NCBI RefSeq assembly: GCF_003056725.1
Contig: NZ_QBKZ01000015.1
Span: 195,280-259,279, forward strand
Direction of reading: 5' to 3'
Length of the DNA stretch: 64,000 nucleotides
Source of the DNA: Mangrovicoccus ximenensis
GTDB lineage: Bacteria; Pseudomonadota; Alphaproteobacteria; Rhodobacterales; Rhodobacteraceae
A program made the translations under genes and the position numbers. Positions 10,201 through 18,680 of this stretch are shown here, piece by piece (within the stretch, counting starts at the first letter, position 1; each line of letters begins with the position of its first letter). Under the pieces are notes generated by a model. The model was not told the origin of the DNA, did not search any database, and saw only the letters and a list, made by a program, of their open reading frames with translations.

Positions 10201-10553
10201 TCCGCCCGATCCTGATGACCTCGCTGGCCTTCACCATGGGCGTGGTGCCGATGGCGGTGGCCACGGGCCCCTCGGCGGCGAGCCAGAACGCGATCGGCAT
10301 CAACGTGGTCGGCGGCATGATCTCGGCGACGGTGCTGGGCGTGCTCTTTGCGCCGGTCTTCTTCGTCTTCGTGATGCGGCTGGCCGGCGCCCGCCGCAGG
10401 CCGGCGGAGCCTGCGGCGGCGGAGCCCGAGTCAAAGCCTCCGACAGACCCGCGGCGGTTCAGAACGCCCTTGGATGATCTTCACAGAACTGGAAATTGCG
10501 CTGCCGCGCCGAAACTCCGCAAGCCGCTGACATGGCCGAATTCCATGAAATAA
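7299..10553 (+). CDS. RND multidrug efflux permease (AcrB/HAE1 family)
   Basis: Inner-membrane proton-driven drug pump. N-terminal ARFFIDNPVLAWVFAIF helix, GILVDDAIVVVENVERI with the two proton-relay aspartates in TM4, and SAKNAILIVE with the relay lysine in TM10. Residues 1 to about 1043 match the family length. The last ~40 residues after AAAEPE do not look like an RND tail and begin with a 35-bp repeat also found at 51805. The native C-terminus was probably replaced there. Paired with the adaptor gene upstream. Confidence 0.93.
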   Translation: MARFFIDNPVLAWVFAIFITIAGLLSLPQLPVAQYPDVAPPQVTISTRFAGASPEDLYRQVTQPIEEELNGIAGLLYFESTSDTTGSVTITVTFASGTPISQAVVDTQNRLRRVESSLPPQVQQEGLLVEEAGSSYLLFVSLSAAPETGLDTVALADFATRNLMNEIRRVPGVGKAQLFSAERAMRVWIDPARLVGLDLSVTDITAAIAEQNAQVSAGSVGTDPAPAGQQVQATLLVTGQLRTPEEFGRIVLRARDDGALVRLSDVARIEIDAEYYSFRSYLNGQEAAQIGVQLSPTGNALETAEGVRALLDRLSETFPEGVSHSIPYDTTPFVSASIEKVLHTLLEAVALVFVVMLIFLQSFRYTLIPMLVVPIALAGTLAVMLFAGFSINVLTMFAMILAIGILVDDAIVVVENVERIMSEEGLSPKAAAKKAMDQISGAIVGITLALMAVFVPLAFFPGSVGIIYQQFSLTMVVSIAFSAFLALSLTPALCASFLKPVEKGHGHAKSGPAGWFNRNFDRASRGYSGLVSGLVRRAGRMMLIYLALVAGLGWAYLRLPPAFLPQEDQGYLIASLQGPPEATSFRMREVTKQAEGFALGSPGVADMVTIQGFSFSGQGPNAAISFVTLEDWSERESPDLAAGAMAGRLSGQLFSIRDAFAFAISPPPIAGLGTGAGFAFRLQDRAGQGNAALQEAAGQIMAAGAESPVLGQMYIEGLEPGPQLNLRVDREKANAFGVTFGEINRTISVALGSGYVNDFPNDGKMQSVIVQAEPAARASLAEVMKLNVRNVQGGMVPLSSFASAEWGYGPAQIVGYNGYPAIRINGEAAPGHSSGEALAEMERIAAGLPAGFAYEWTGQSLQEVESGSQAPILIGLSVLFVFLCLAGLYGSWSIPFAVMLIVPMGAIGAVAAASWAGLANDVFFTVGLITIVGLSAKNAILIVEVAKDLMEQGQGLIEATAEACRLRFRPILMTSLAFTMGVVPMAVATGPSAASQNAIGINVVGGMISATVLGVLFAPVFFVFVMRLAGARRRPAEPAAAEPESKPPTDPRRFRTPLDDLHRTGNCAAAPKLRKPLTWPNSMK
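10429..10463 (+). repeat. 35-bp direct repeat, copy 1 (possible IS end)
   Basis: An identical 35-base sequence occurs at 51805-51839 in the same orientation. Read on the minus strand it runs TGAACCGCCGCGGGTCTGTC and on to GGAGGCTTTGACT. This resembles, from memory, terminal inverted repeats of some alphaproteobacterial IS3-group elements. Sequences on both sides differ between the copies and no transposase adjoins either copy. Confidence 0.6.
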
Positions 10554-10826
10554 CGCATTAATTTCAAAACCATGGCATGGTTGCGCAACTGGAGCGCAAT
10601 ACCCGCCGCCATGCCATCCCGAAGGCCCTGCCGGCGCCGCGCCCGGGACCGCCTGTCTCCGCGAAACGCCCCGGATCTGCTTCTCGCCGACAATTGCCGG
10701 GATGGAGATGCGGCCAGTGCGCCGCTTCATTTCATGCCCCGCCTTGCGCGCAGTCGGCCCGGGACCGGCGGCGGCTTGCGCAGTCCGGGGAGATGCGGGC
10801 CGGCCCGGAAGCCGGCCCGCAGGGTG
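10554..10826. other. Non-coding stretch, nothing recognised
   Basis: About 270 bases between the foreign tail of the RND gene and the DUF1127 gene. A short AT-richer patch at 10540-10575 stands out against the GC-rich background. No convincing reading frame or RNA was found. Confidence 0.4.
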
Positions 10827-11057
10827 TCACCACATATGCTCCCGGATCCGGGGCCGGTCGCGGTCTTCCGGCAGTCCGATGTCCCGCCGCAGATGCGCGG
10901 GCAAATCGGCGATGTCGCGCCGGATCATCGGGGCGCGGACCAGCCCGGCGATCGCGGCGAACACGAAGCGCCACGAGCCGTGCTCGGCGATGAGTGCGTC
11001 GATGGACACGGGAAGCGGCGCAGGCGCGCCGAAAACGTCTTGCTTGATCATGGTCAT
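10827..11057 (-). CDS. DUF1127-like small protein
   Basis: 76 residues with an N-terminal amphipathic stretch and the C-terminal signature LPAHLRRDIGLPE, close to the LxxHxLRDIGL core of DUF1127 (YjiS-like) proteins. These short arginine-rich proteins are common in alphaproteobacteria and have been linked to RNA turnover and phosphate or stress responses. The start ATG at 11057 lacks a clear ribosome-binding site, and an ATG six bases later is possible. Confidence 0.6.
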   Translation of the reverse strand: MTMIKQDVFGAPAPLPVSIDALIAEHGSWRFVFAAIAGLVRAPMIRRDIADLPAHLRRDIGLPEDRDRPRIREHMW

Positions 11058-11607
11058 TGCGGAGTCCCGCCCGTGTCGCCACGGAATGCGGGCCTTTCCT
11101 TTCGGTTGCTTTGGTTGTGGAAAGATCAGCCGCAGGATCGCCGGACCGGGCGGAACGCGCCGGTTGGGTGGTCTTGATGCTGATCGGAGAAACGAGGGGC
11201 CGGGGCCGGATCAGGCAGGTTATGCCTGTCGGTACGATCCCTTGCAGCCGCCAACGGCAAGCCAGAGGGTGGTCTGACGCGGCATGCGCTTGATCGCTGT
11301 CATGAAACGTCCTCCTCTGCTGGCTGTGACGGACAGCACGGCCTTAGCCGGGTTTTCCACATTCGCAAAACGAAAAACGCGCCACAGCCGCAGCGCTGCG
11401 GCTCCGGCGACACAGCGCAGGGCCTATCAGCCTGTGTGCAAACGGAAACTCCGGACACTCGATGTCGCCTGCAAGCATCCGGCGAACGCTGCGGCGTGCT
11501 GCATTTCCCGGCAACCGCTCCGGCGCGCTCCGCTAGCGGGGCATCCGCGGCAAGGCTCCCGGGGGCAGCACTTGGCCAGAGTGTTCCCGGCCGCCGGGCG
11601 GAATAGC
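11058..11607. other. Intergenic region without recognisable genes
   Basis: About 550 bases between the DUF1127 gene and the hairpin behind the lactate dehydrogenase gene. Several frames are open but none shows a domain, start site or codon pattern I would trust. Confidence 0.4.
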
Positions 11608-11638
11608 GGATCGCTGCCCGGCGAACGGGCAGCGATCC
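11608..11638 (-). terminator. Hairpin downstream of lldD
   Basis: A perfect 12-bp GC-rich stem (11608-11619 with 11627-11638) around a 7-base loop, 49 bases past the stop codon of the lactate dehydrogenase gene. There is no uridine run on either strand, so termination strength is uncertain. Confidence 0.5.
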
Positions 11639-11686
11639 CGGCACGGGGGGCCTCCCCTCCCCCCGGCCGGTCCTGTCGCCGCAGCC

Positions 11687-12832
11687 TCAGCGAAACCGCA
11701 GGTTCCCCGGGTTCAGCTCGCCCACCGAGCGGGCGCCCATCAGCCGCATGCCGCGCTCGAGCTCGGCCTTCATCAGCGTCAGCGCGCGTTCGACCCCCGG
11801 CTGGCCCGCGGCCGCGAGCGGATAGAGGTAGAACCGGCCGCCGCCGACCGCCTTGGCGCCGAGGCTCAGCGCTTTCAGCACATGTGTACCGCGCTGAATC
11901 CCCGAGTCCATGATGACGTCGATGCGGTCCCCGACGGCATCGACGATTTCCTTCAGCTGGTCGAAGGGCGCGCGCGACCCGTCGAGCTGGCGGCCGCCAT
12001 GGTTCGACAGGATGATGCCGGTGCAGCCGATCTCCACCGCGCGCTTGGCGTCTTCGACCGACATGATGCCCTTGAGGCAGAACTGCCCGTCCCAGTCGCG
12101 CACCATTTCGGCGACGTCGTCCCAGTCCATCGAGGGATCGAGCATCTCGGTGAAATAGCGGCCGATCGACAGCGCGCCGCCGCCCATGTCGATATGCGCG
12201 TCGAGCTGCGGTAGGCTGAATTTCTCGTGGGTGACGTAGTTGATCCCCCAGGCCGGCTTCATCGCGAATTGCGCCATGCCCCCCAGCGTCAGGCGGAACG
12301 GAATCGAGAAGCCGGTGCGCAGGTCGCGCTCGCGGTTGCCGCCGGTGATCGAATCGACCGTCAGCATCATCACGTCGATGCCCGACTCCTTGGCGGTCTG
12401 CATCATCGCCTTGTTCAGGCCGCGGTCCTTGTGGAAGTAGAACTGGTAGCATTGCGGCGTGTCGTACTGCTTGCGCAGTTCGGCCATGCTGGTGGTCCCC
12501 AGCGACGACACCCCGAACATCGTGCCGAATTTCGAGGCCGCCGCCGCCACCGCGCGCTCGCCGTCATGGTGGAACAGCCGCTGCAGCGCGGTCGGCGAGC
12601 AGTAGATCGGCAGCGCCAGCTTCTGCCCCATCACCGTCACCGACAGGTCGATATCCTTCACCCCGGTCAGCACCGACGGCACCAGGTCGCAGGCTTCGAA
12701 GCTTTCCGAGTTCCGGCGGTAGGTGACTTCGTCATCCGCCGCGCCGTCGATGTAGTTGAAGATCGGCCCCGGCAGGCGCTGCTTCGCCAGGCGCCGGAAA
12801 TCGTGGAAGTTGTGGCAATCGCTCAGACGCAT
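11687..12832 (-). CDS. lldD: FMN-dependent L-lactate dehydrogenase / alpha-hydroxy-acid oxidase family
   Basis: 381 residues, typical of quinone-linked L-lactate dehydrogenase, which oxidises L-lactate to pyruvate at the membrane. The TIM barrel shows the N-terminal FNYIDGAADDEVT, the catalytic histidine in LSNHGGRQLDGS, and FMN-phosphate binding near MDSGIQRGTHVLKALSLGA. Glycolate or mandelate oxidation are family alternatives. It stands alone, with a long upstream spacer likely carrying its promoter. Confidence 0.9.
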   Translation of the reverse strand: MRLSDCHNFHDFRRLAKQRLPGPIFNYIDGAADDEVTYRRNSESFEACDLVPSVLTGVKDIDLSVTVMGQKLALPIYCSPTALQRLFHHDGERAVAAAASKFGTMFGVSSLGTTSMAELRKQYDTPQCYQFYFHKDRGLNKAMMQTAKESGIDVMMLTVDSITGGNRERDLRTGFSIPFRLTLGGMAQFAMKPAWGINYVTHEKFSLPQLDAHIDMGGGALSIGRYFTEMLDPSMDWDDVAEMVRDWDGQFCLKGIMSVEDAKRAVEIGCTGIILSNHGGRQLDGSRAPFDQLKEIVDAVGDRIDVIMDSGIQRGTHVLKALSLGAKAVGGGRFYLYPLAAAGQPGVERALTLMKAELERGMRLMGARSVGELNPGNLRFR

Positions 12833-13042
12833 GGGCTCCTCCCGCCCCGCAGGGCTCCTGTCCAGTTCCTGTCGGCAGGGTTAGACTCATTTTCCATGTC
12901 TGGTCAATCATTCTTGCCAATTCTGGCCATTTCATCGCGATGTGCCGCCCGCCGGAAACTGCCACATCCCAGTTAAAACAACACGTTAATGGATCACTGG
13001 ATCATTCATGGCCCTCCGCCCGGCGCGACGCCGAACGGGAAC

Positions 13043-14500
13043 ATGTCCATGACAACCACGACCACCACGGTGACCGCCCAGTCCTGGAACAACATCGCCA
13101 TGACCGGCGGCTCGCCATGCACCCAGACCGATCCCAGCCAGACCTCGGCGATCAAGAACGTCAAAGGCAACACCGTCACCCCCGGCACGGGGCGGCTGGG
13201 CCGGCACGGGGGAGCACCGACGGCGCCGGGACGACGACCAATTTCTGCGAGGCGATCGTGAACGGCAATCTGGTGGCCGATGTCGCCGAGCGCCGATCGA
13301 GCCGGGACCACCTGCTGCATCGCCTCCCATACCGGGACGAGCTCGGGGCCGTTCCGCGGCTCGCCCGCCTCGACCGGCAACGAGCAGTCCGCTGCCAGTG
13401 CGGTGTCCGGCGGCGCCCATGCCGGCGAGCTTCGCACCGGGCCGGGCAACGACACGGTCAGCTTCGGCGGCAGCACCGCGGATCTCGAGGAGGGCGACGA
13501 CTGGATCCACGGCAGCAACGGCAACGATGCGCTCAGCGGCGGCGACGGGGCAAGCTATCGCCATGGCGGGACCGGCTCGGACGTCTTCCAGATCGTCGAC
13601 GAGAACGACATACCCATGCCTTCGGCGGCACCTCGAGCTGGGATGCCGGCACAGTGTGCTTCCCGACTTACGCGACGAGCCAGGCGGCACCAGTTTCGCC
13701 GGCACGTTCGACGCGTCCGCCTCGGCGCTGAACGTGACCCTCCGGGGCGGCGGCCAAGACATGATCTTCGGCGGCGCGGGCGACGACCCGTTCCATAGCG
13801 AAGGCGGCAATGACCTGATCGACGCCGGAAGCCGCGACAGCACGGTGTTTCCGGACGGCGTCCCCGGAAGCGACACGGCCGCGGGCAGCGACGGCCATGA
13901 CGTGCTGTCGCTCTCGGGCAGCGGCGCAGGCACCGGCGGCTTCGACATCCTCTTCTGCGGCGACGGCGCGGGCACGGCCCCAAATGAAAGGACTGGCCAG
14001 AGCGCCGGGGTCACCGGCTTCGAAGGAATCGCCGGCTCTGCCAATGCCGATGTCATCGGCTCCGGCGCCACCACCTCGGGCGTCACGGTCCGGAGCGGCG
14101 CAGGCCGGGGCACGATCACCGGCGGACCGGGCGGCGACGTTCTGGGCGGCAGGTCGGGCGGCGACCGGATCACCGGCGGCGCGGAGGCCGACATTTTCGT
14201 GGTCAGCCCGCAGACGGCAGCGACACGCTGACCGATCTCGACGTCTCGGCGCTGCGCATCGCGGGCGGCGACCCGCTGGTCGGCAATGATGTGACCGTCG
14301 GCGATGACGGATCGGAGCAATGCCGTTCCCGGCTTCTCTTGCGGCGAGACGGTCACGTTGATGGGTGCCACCCCCGGCCAAGCCAGCAGCCAGACGTGGG
14401 CGCTGCGCATTCCCTGCGCCAGCCGCGGCACGCCGATCCTCGGCGCCCCCGGGCGGTGGAGGCCCTGCGCCCCGGCGATCCCGTGATCGCGCGGGACCGC
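13043..14500 (+). pseudogene. RTX/Hint-type secreted repeat protein, frame-broken relic
   Basis: Pieces of one Rhodobacterales-type type I secretion substrate appear in order but in different frames: an N-terminal MSMTTTTTTVTAQSW stretch, a glycine/aspartate-rich section with calcium-nonapeptide-like repeats (FGGAGDDPFHSEGGNDLIDAG, cut here to its core; GGDRITGGAEADIF), then a Hint-like start (IPCASRGTPILGAPG followed, one frame away, by [15 protein letters not shown]). At least four frame changes are needed to read it through. The 3' end is lost near 14500. It could be a decayed gene or consensus errors in a repeat-rich region. Confidence 0.6.
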
Positions 14501-14815
14501 AAAGCCCGCGCCCCCCGCCGCGCGCCGCATCGGCAGCGGCGCCTCCATGACCGGCGTGCAGACCACGTGCAGCCGCGACGGCGCCGCCGGATCGGCATCG
14601 AGATACCAGGCGATCAGGTCGCTGCCGAACTCCACCGAGGCGCTGCCCGGACGCAGCTCCACGGTGGCGCTGGTGCCGACCGCGATCGGCCCCTGTGCGG
14701 ATACCTGCCCCATCAGCTCGCGCATCACCGCCGATACCGCCGGCGTGTAGATGCCGTGGTGATAGAGCGGCAGATGGACATTCTGCGTGCGCTGGAAGGT
14801 CGGGGGACTCGGCAT
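14501..14815 (-). CDS. Unrecognised protein, 3' end missing
   Basis: A minus-strand frame with good codon usage. The ATG at 14815 lies behind CGGAAAG. An upstream GTG at 14878 would add 21 residues. The product begins MPSPPTFQRTQNVHLPLYH and contains a stretch GTSATVELRPGSASVEFGSDLI. It has no signal peptide or membrane segment. The frame becomes the antisense of the Hint relic near 14500, so the C-terminus is missing. I cannot assign a family. Confidence 0.4.
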
Positions 14816-14941
14816 CGGCGGCTTTCCGTCGGTTGTCGCAATTGAGACATATTCGTCATCAAATTGAATACCAGACACTTAAAATGCTGCCGAATGATTC
14901 CGGGCAAAATGGTTGACGCGGCCCGGAGGCCGCGCCGCCGG

Positions 14942-15862
14942 TCACTCCACCGGCAGATACGTATCGGCCGCTTCCGCGCCGCGCTCTCCGATCGGGCGGG
15001 GCCGGCCCACGGTGCTGTCGACCTTGGTGTGCCGCTCCAGCTCGGCATTCACCGCCGCGCCCAGAAGGACGACGAGCGCGGAGATGAAGAACCACATCAG
15101 CAGCGCGATCACCGCGCCGAGCGAGCCGTAGACCTCGTTATAGGAGGCGAAGCGCTCGAGATAGACGGTGAAGCCGAGCGACGCGACCGCCCAGACCCCC
15201 GTGGCCAGGAGCGCGCCGGGGCTCAGCCAGGGCACGCGGGCGGCGCGCCGGTTCGGCGCGATCCGGTAGACGATCCCGAGCGACAGCACGATCAGCCCGA
15301 TCGCCACCGCCCATTTCGCGGACCGCACCAGCAGCTCGGCCAGGAAGCCGATCGGGATGAAGGCCAGCACCACCGGCAGCACCACGAGCAGCGCCAGAAC
15401 CGCGGCGGTCAGCAGCAGCAGCAGCACGGTCAGCGCCAGCGAGACCGCGATCTCGCCCAGGCCGCTGCGGTTCTTCTCGCCATAGACCGCGTTCAGCCCG
15501 CGGGTCATCGCCCCGACCCCGGCGCGTGCCGACCAGAGCGCCAGAACCAGCGAGGCCGCGCCCGCCCAGCTCAGCGCCGAAGGCGGCGCATTGACCAGCG
15601 CCGCGACCTGGCCAGCGATCAGCTCGTAGGCGGTCTGCGGTGCCAGCTGCGACAGCAGCGTGAGCTGCGACTCGATTTCCACGGGATCGGCGAAGACGCC
15701 CCAGACCGAGACCAGCGCGGTGATCGCCGGAAACAGCGACAGCAGGCTGTAGAAGGCGACCCCGGCAGCGATCAGCGTCAGGTTCTTCTCGTCGAGCTGG
15801 CCGAAGGCGCCCTTCAGCGCCGCCGTCCACACCTGGCGCGGGTAATGCGGCACCAGGCGCAT
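14942..15862 (-). CDS. YihY/BrkB family inner-membrane protein
   Basis: 306 residues with six hydrophobic segments and the family motifs GVAFYSLLSLFPAITALVS near residue 35 and SYNEVYGSLGAVIALLMWF near residue 250. Once misannotated as RNase BN, the function remains unclear. It is the last gene of a five-gene minus-strand cluster (holin-X, DUF3618, HVA1, PLDc_N, YihY), and its start lies 1 base after the PLDc_N stop. Confidence 0.9.
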   Translation of the reverse strand: MRLVPHYPRQVWTAALKGAFGQLDEKNLTLIAAGVAFYSLLSLFPAITALVSVWGVFADPVEIESQLTLLSQLAPQTAYELIAGQVAALVNAPPSALSWAGAASLVLALWSARAGVGAMTRGLNAVYGEKNRSGLGEIAVSLALTVLLLLLTAAVLALLVVLPVVLAFIPIGFLAELLVRSAKWAVAIGLIVLSLGIVYRIAPNRRAARVPWLSPGALLATGVWAVASLGFTVYLERFASYNEVYGSLGAVIALLMWFFISALVVLLGAAVNAELERHTKVDSTVGRPRPIGERGAEAADTYLPVE

Positions 15863-15863
15863 C

Positions 15864-16055
15864 TCAGACGGCGCCCCGGTTGCCGCGGGGCCCGGCGAAG
15901 AGCCAGACCAGAAAGCCGATCAGCGGAAGAAGCAGGATAAACAGCACCCAGAGCACCTTCTTGCCGGTGGTCGCAGGGGATTGCAGCACGGAAACGATGG
16001 CCCAGACGTCGAGGACCAGGAGGATCAGGGCGCCGAGGCCCGACACGTCCAGCAT
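15864..16055 (-). CDS. PLDc_N (phospholipase D nuclease N-terminal) small membrane protein
   Basis: 63 residues with two membrane segments and the WVLFILLLPLIGFLVWLFAG pattern typical of stand-alone PLDc_N proteins, which in cardiolipin synthases form the N-terminal anchor. No catalytic HKD motif is present. It lies within the envelope/stress cluster between HVA1 and YihY. Confidence 0.85.
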   Translation of the reverse strand: MLDVSGLGALILLVLDVWAIVSVLQSPATTGKKVLWVLFILLLPLIGFLVWLFAGPRGNRGAV

Positions 16056-16085
16056 GTCAAAATTCCTTTCTTCATGGCCGCGGCC

Positions 16086-16298
16086 TCAGCCGCGGTCCAG
16101 TTCGCTTGCCGATTTCAGCACGCGGTCGCCGTCTTCCTGCTCGATGAGGAACGCGGGCTCCTCCTCGGTGGCGCGGCGCCTGACCTCGGTGCCCTTGATC
16201 TCGCGGGTCACGTCCTCGGTGAAGCGCTGCAGCACCTGGCCGGCCCCCGTGCCCTGGCCCCAGGACCAGGTCACGCGGTCGCCGATCGCGATGTCCAT
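16086..16298 (-). CDS. HVA1/DUF2945 TUDOR-like domain protein
   Basis: 70 residues starting MDIAIGDRVTWSWGQGTGAG, the signature of the hypervirulence-associated TUDOR domain family (HVA1, formerly DUF2945), small beta-barrel proteins common in stress-related clusters of alphaproteobacteria. Its ATG overlaps the DUF3618 stop by one base (TGATG), indicating translational coupling. Confidence 0.85.
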   Translation of the reverse strand: MDIAIGDRVTWSWGQGTGAGQVLQRFTEDVTREIKGTEVRRRATEEEPAFLIEQEDGDRVLKSASELDRG

Positions 16299-16933
16299 CA
16301 GTGGCGCCCGTTCGGACGCAGCACCTCCTCGGCGCTTTCGGGCATCTTTTCGCCCATCTCGTCCATCGCCTTGGCGAAATCCTCGGCGAGGTCGTCCATC
16401 CGCTCTCCGCCAGTGCCCTCCTTGCCGCGCAGCGCCTTGGCGGCGGCACCGACGGCCAGCGCGCCGAGGCCATAGAGCAGCGGGCCGCGCAGCGCGCCCA
16501 TGCGTTCGCGGCGGAGCTCTGCCTTGCGGCGCTCCTCCGCATCACGCTGGAATTCCAGCGCCTCGAGCCGCGCCTTCAGCACCTTGACCAGGGCTTCGGT
16601 GTCCTTCTCGGCGGTCCCCAGCGCATCCTCGGCGCGGTGGCGGAAGCGCGAGAACCGGGTCTCGGGCTCGGGCTTCGCCATCATCTTCGACACGCCCCAG
16701 ATCGCCAGCGCCGCGCCGGCGCCGATCGCCGCCGCCTTGCCGGGGTTGGCACGGGCGGCGCGGAAGGCATAGCTGCCGGCATCCTTGCCGTATTGCGAGG
16801 CCAGAGTCGCAGCCTCCGCCCAGAGATTGCCCTTGCCGAGCTTCTCGGACAGCTGGTCCAGCGTGTCGGCGAGAGCCTCGCGCTGCTTCCTGATTTCGCG
16901 TTCCAGATCTTCGGGGCTCAGTCCCTTGGCCAT
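16298..16933 (-). CDS. DUF3618 membrane-associated protein
   Basis: 211 residues. The N-terminal LEREIRKQREALADTLDQL stretch is the amphipathic DUF3618 helix. One hydrophobic segment follows (about residues 67-85, GKAAAIGAGAALAIWGV), then a charged coiled-coil-like section (130-165) and a second glycine/alanine-rich hydrophobic segment. Proteins of this type sit next to holin-X genes and are thought to be envelope-associated. The start lies behind AAGGAGG. Confidence 0.85.
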   Translation of the reverse strand: MAKGLSPEDLEREIRKQREALADTLDQLSEKLGKGNLWAEAATLASQYGKDAGSYAFRAARANPGKAAAIGAGAALAIWGVSKMMAKPEPETRFSRFRHRAEDALGTAEKDTEALVKVLKARLEALEFQRDAEERRKAELRRERMGALRGPLLYGLGALAVGAAAKALRGKEGTGGERMDDLAEDFAKAMDEMGEKMPESAEEVLRPNGRH

Positions 16934-16957
16934 GGTCAGTCCTCCTTGAATTGCGGA

Positions 16958-17317
16958 TCAGCGGCGGCCCGGCCGCCGGACCCGTCCCGATTTGAAGCCG
17001 ATCGAGCGCAGCAGCAGCGCCCCGGCAACCAGGCAGGCCAGCGCCGTCGCGCCCAGTCCGCCCGCCACGGCGGCGGTGGCATCGGCCGGCTCCCAGCCGC
17101 GCTCAACCAGGACCTGCACCGCGGCGCTCGCCGCGAAATTCATCGCCGTCAGGCCCAGGACGGCTGCGAAGACCGCCAGCACCACGGCAATCACCACATG
17201 GCGCAGCGCGCGTTCGATCTCGGCCTTTACCAGATCGACCTCGCCGCGCAGGATGTTCGTCCCCTGCCGGATCAGCGTGCCGATCAGCGTCGTTTCGTCT
17301 TGCGGGTCCCGGTCCAT
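16958..17317 (-). CDS. Phage holin-X-like (Phage_holin_3_6) membrane protein
   Basis: 119 residues with an N-terminal amphipathic segment containing LRGEVDLVKAEIERALRHV and two membrane helices, the pattern of the Phage_holin_3_6 family. These are chromosomal proteins usually beside DUF3618 and are not lysis genes. The ATG at 17317 follows GGTGAGAGAGC. Longer in-frame starts upstream lack such a site. First gene of the five-gene cluster. Confidence 0.82.
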   Translation of the reverse strand: MDRDPQDETTLIGTLIRQGTNILRGEVDLVKAEIERALRHVVIAVVLAVFAAVLGLTAMNFAASAAVQVLVERGWEPADATAAVAGGLGATALACLVAGALLLRSIGFKSGRVRRPGRR

Positions 17318-17494
17318 CTGCTCTCTCACCTTGTCCTGCGGCGCGCGGCGATGCCGCGGCGCCCGATGATAGCACGGACCGGCCGGACCGCGGGGACGCA
17401 AAGGCGGAAGGAAGGCTGGCGCTGGGTCATTCTCGCCTCGAACCGGACAGAAAGCAGGGCGGCCCCGGCAGGACCGCCCCAAGGGGCGAGGGGA

Positions 17495-18634
17495 TTACCC
17501 CTCGTATTCGGGCATTTCCATCAGCTCGTCCTTGGTCGCGTTGACCTGGATGCGCAGCTCGTCGCCGCCCTCGAGCTTTTCGATGTTCATCTTGTCGAAG
17601 CCCAGCTCGACCCGCTTCTCGCCGAGGCCGAGGAAGCCGCCGACATCGACGATCGCCTTGTCGACCTGGCCGTCGGTGCTCATCGACACCTCGTGCACCT
17701 CGCCGATGCGCTTGTCGTTCAGGTCATAGACCCGCGCGCCGGTCAGCTGATCGGTGGTCACGTCGCCGACATCGGCGGTGACATAGCCCTCTTGCGGATC
17801 CGTGGCCGCGGCCATGTTCTGGCCGGCCTCCTGCATTTCCTCGCCGGCGGCAGCGACCGCACCGGCCACGGCATTGCCGGCATCCTGCGCAGCCTCGCCC
17901 GTCGCCTCGGCGGCGTTCTCGAGGCCCTGCTCGGCGCTTTCCATCGCGGCGGCGGTCTTGTCGCCCGCCTCATCGAGGGCAGCTTCGCCCTGGGCGGCCT
18001 TCTCCTCGGTCCATTCGGCGGCCTCGGTCTCGCTCAGGTCGCGGCTTTCCGGCACGACGGCGGTGGTGCCGTCCGCGGCCTCGGGCACGGCCGCGACATT
18101 GGCATCGGCCGCGTCCAGGCCTGCGCGCAGCTCGGGGTCCTCGTAGACCGGCGCGTTCTCCAGCGTCTCGCGGCTCGACTCGAAGACCACGAACCAGTCA
18201 TCCGCCTCCTCGCCGCCCGGCATGAACTGCAGCTTGTCCATCGAGATGGCGACCTGCTTCTCGCCGATGCCGAGGAAGCCGCCGACATCGACGAGGATCG
18301 CCTCGATCTCGCCGTCGCGGCTCATCAGGACATCGCCGATCTCGCCGACATCGTCATAGTTCTCGCGCGGATCGGCGGGGGTGCCGACCTCGGCCGCGAC
18401 CTGGTCGGCCGCCCGGTCTTCGGTGCCGGTGCCGTCAACCGGCATCTCCGCGGCAGCATCCGCTTCGTCGGCGGCTTCCGGCGTATAGACGCGGGCGCCG
18501 ATGAAGTTGGAGGCGCGGACTTCCTCGCCGGTCGGATTGTAGGCGAAACCGCTCATCTCGTCGGCGGTCTGTGCCGAAAGCGGTGCGGCCAGAACAAGTG
18601 CGAGTGCGGTCGAAGCGACGGTGAACTTGGTCAT
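17495..18634 (-). CDS. Exported double PRC-barrel protein with LEA-like alanine-rich linker
   Basis: 379 residues. A signal peptide (about 1-22) is followed by one PRC-barrel domain (about 35-165) and a second at the C-terminus (about 285-375). Both contain near-identical VDVGGFLGxGEKxV motifs. Between them runs an Ala/Glu-rich, low-hydrophobicity segment (about 195-270) with amphipathic repeats like LEA proteins. The start follows GGGAGAGAG. It is probably a periplasmic stress protein. PRC-barrels often bind RNA, proteins or polysaccharide, so the exact role is open. Confidence 0.85.
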   Translation of the reverse strand: MTKFTVASTALALVLAAPLSAQTADEMSGFAYNPTGEEVRASNFIGARVYTPEAADEADAAAEMPVDGTGTEDRAADQVAAEVGTPADPRENYDDVGEIGDVLMSRDGEIEAILVDVGGFLGIGEKQVAISMDKLQFMPGGEEADDWFVVFESSRETLENAPVYEDPELRAGLDAADANVAAVPEAADGTTAVVPESRDLSETEAAEWTEEKAAQGEAALDEAGDKTAAAMESAEQGLENAAEATGEAAQDAGNAVAGAVAAAGEEMQEAGQNMAAATDPQEGYVTADVGDVTTDQLTGARVYDLNDKRIGEVHEVSMSTDGQVDKAIVDVGGFLGLGEKRVELGFDKMNIEKLEGGDELRIQVNATKDELMEMPEYEG

Positions 18635-18680
18635 CTCTCTCTCCCAGATTTCCCGATCGTCGTCTTGCGATCGGGGAGTA

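Noticed and set aside
13043..14500. An active RTX toxin or adhesin
   Set aside because: Frame is broken several times and the Hint end is cut, so no continuous product can be read.
16958..17317. Prophage lysis gene (holin)
   Set aside because: The holin-X family is a chromosomal envelope family in these bacteria. No other phage genes adjoin it.
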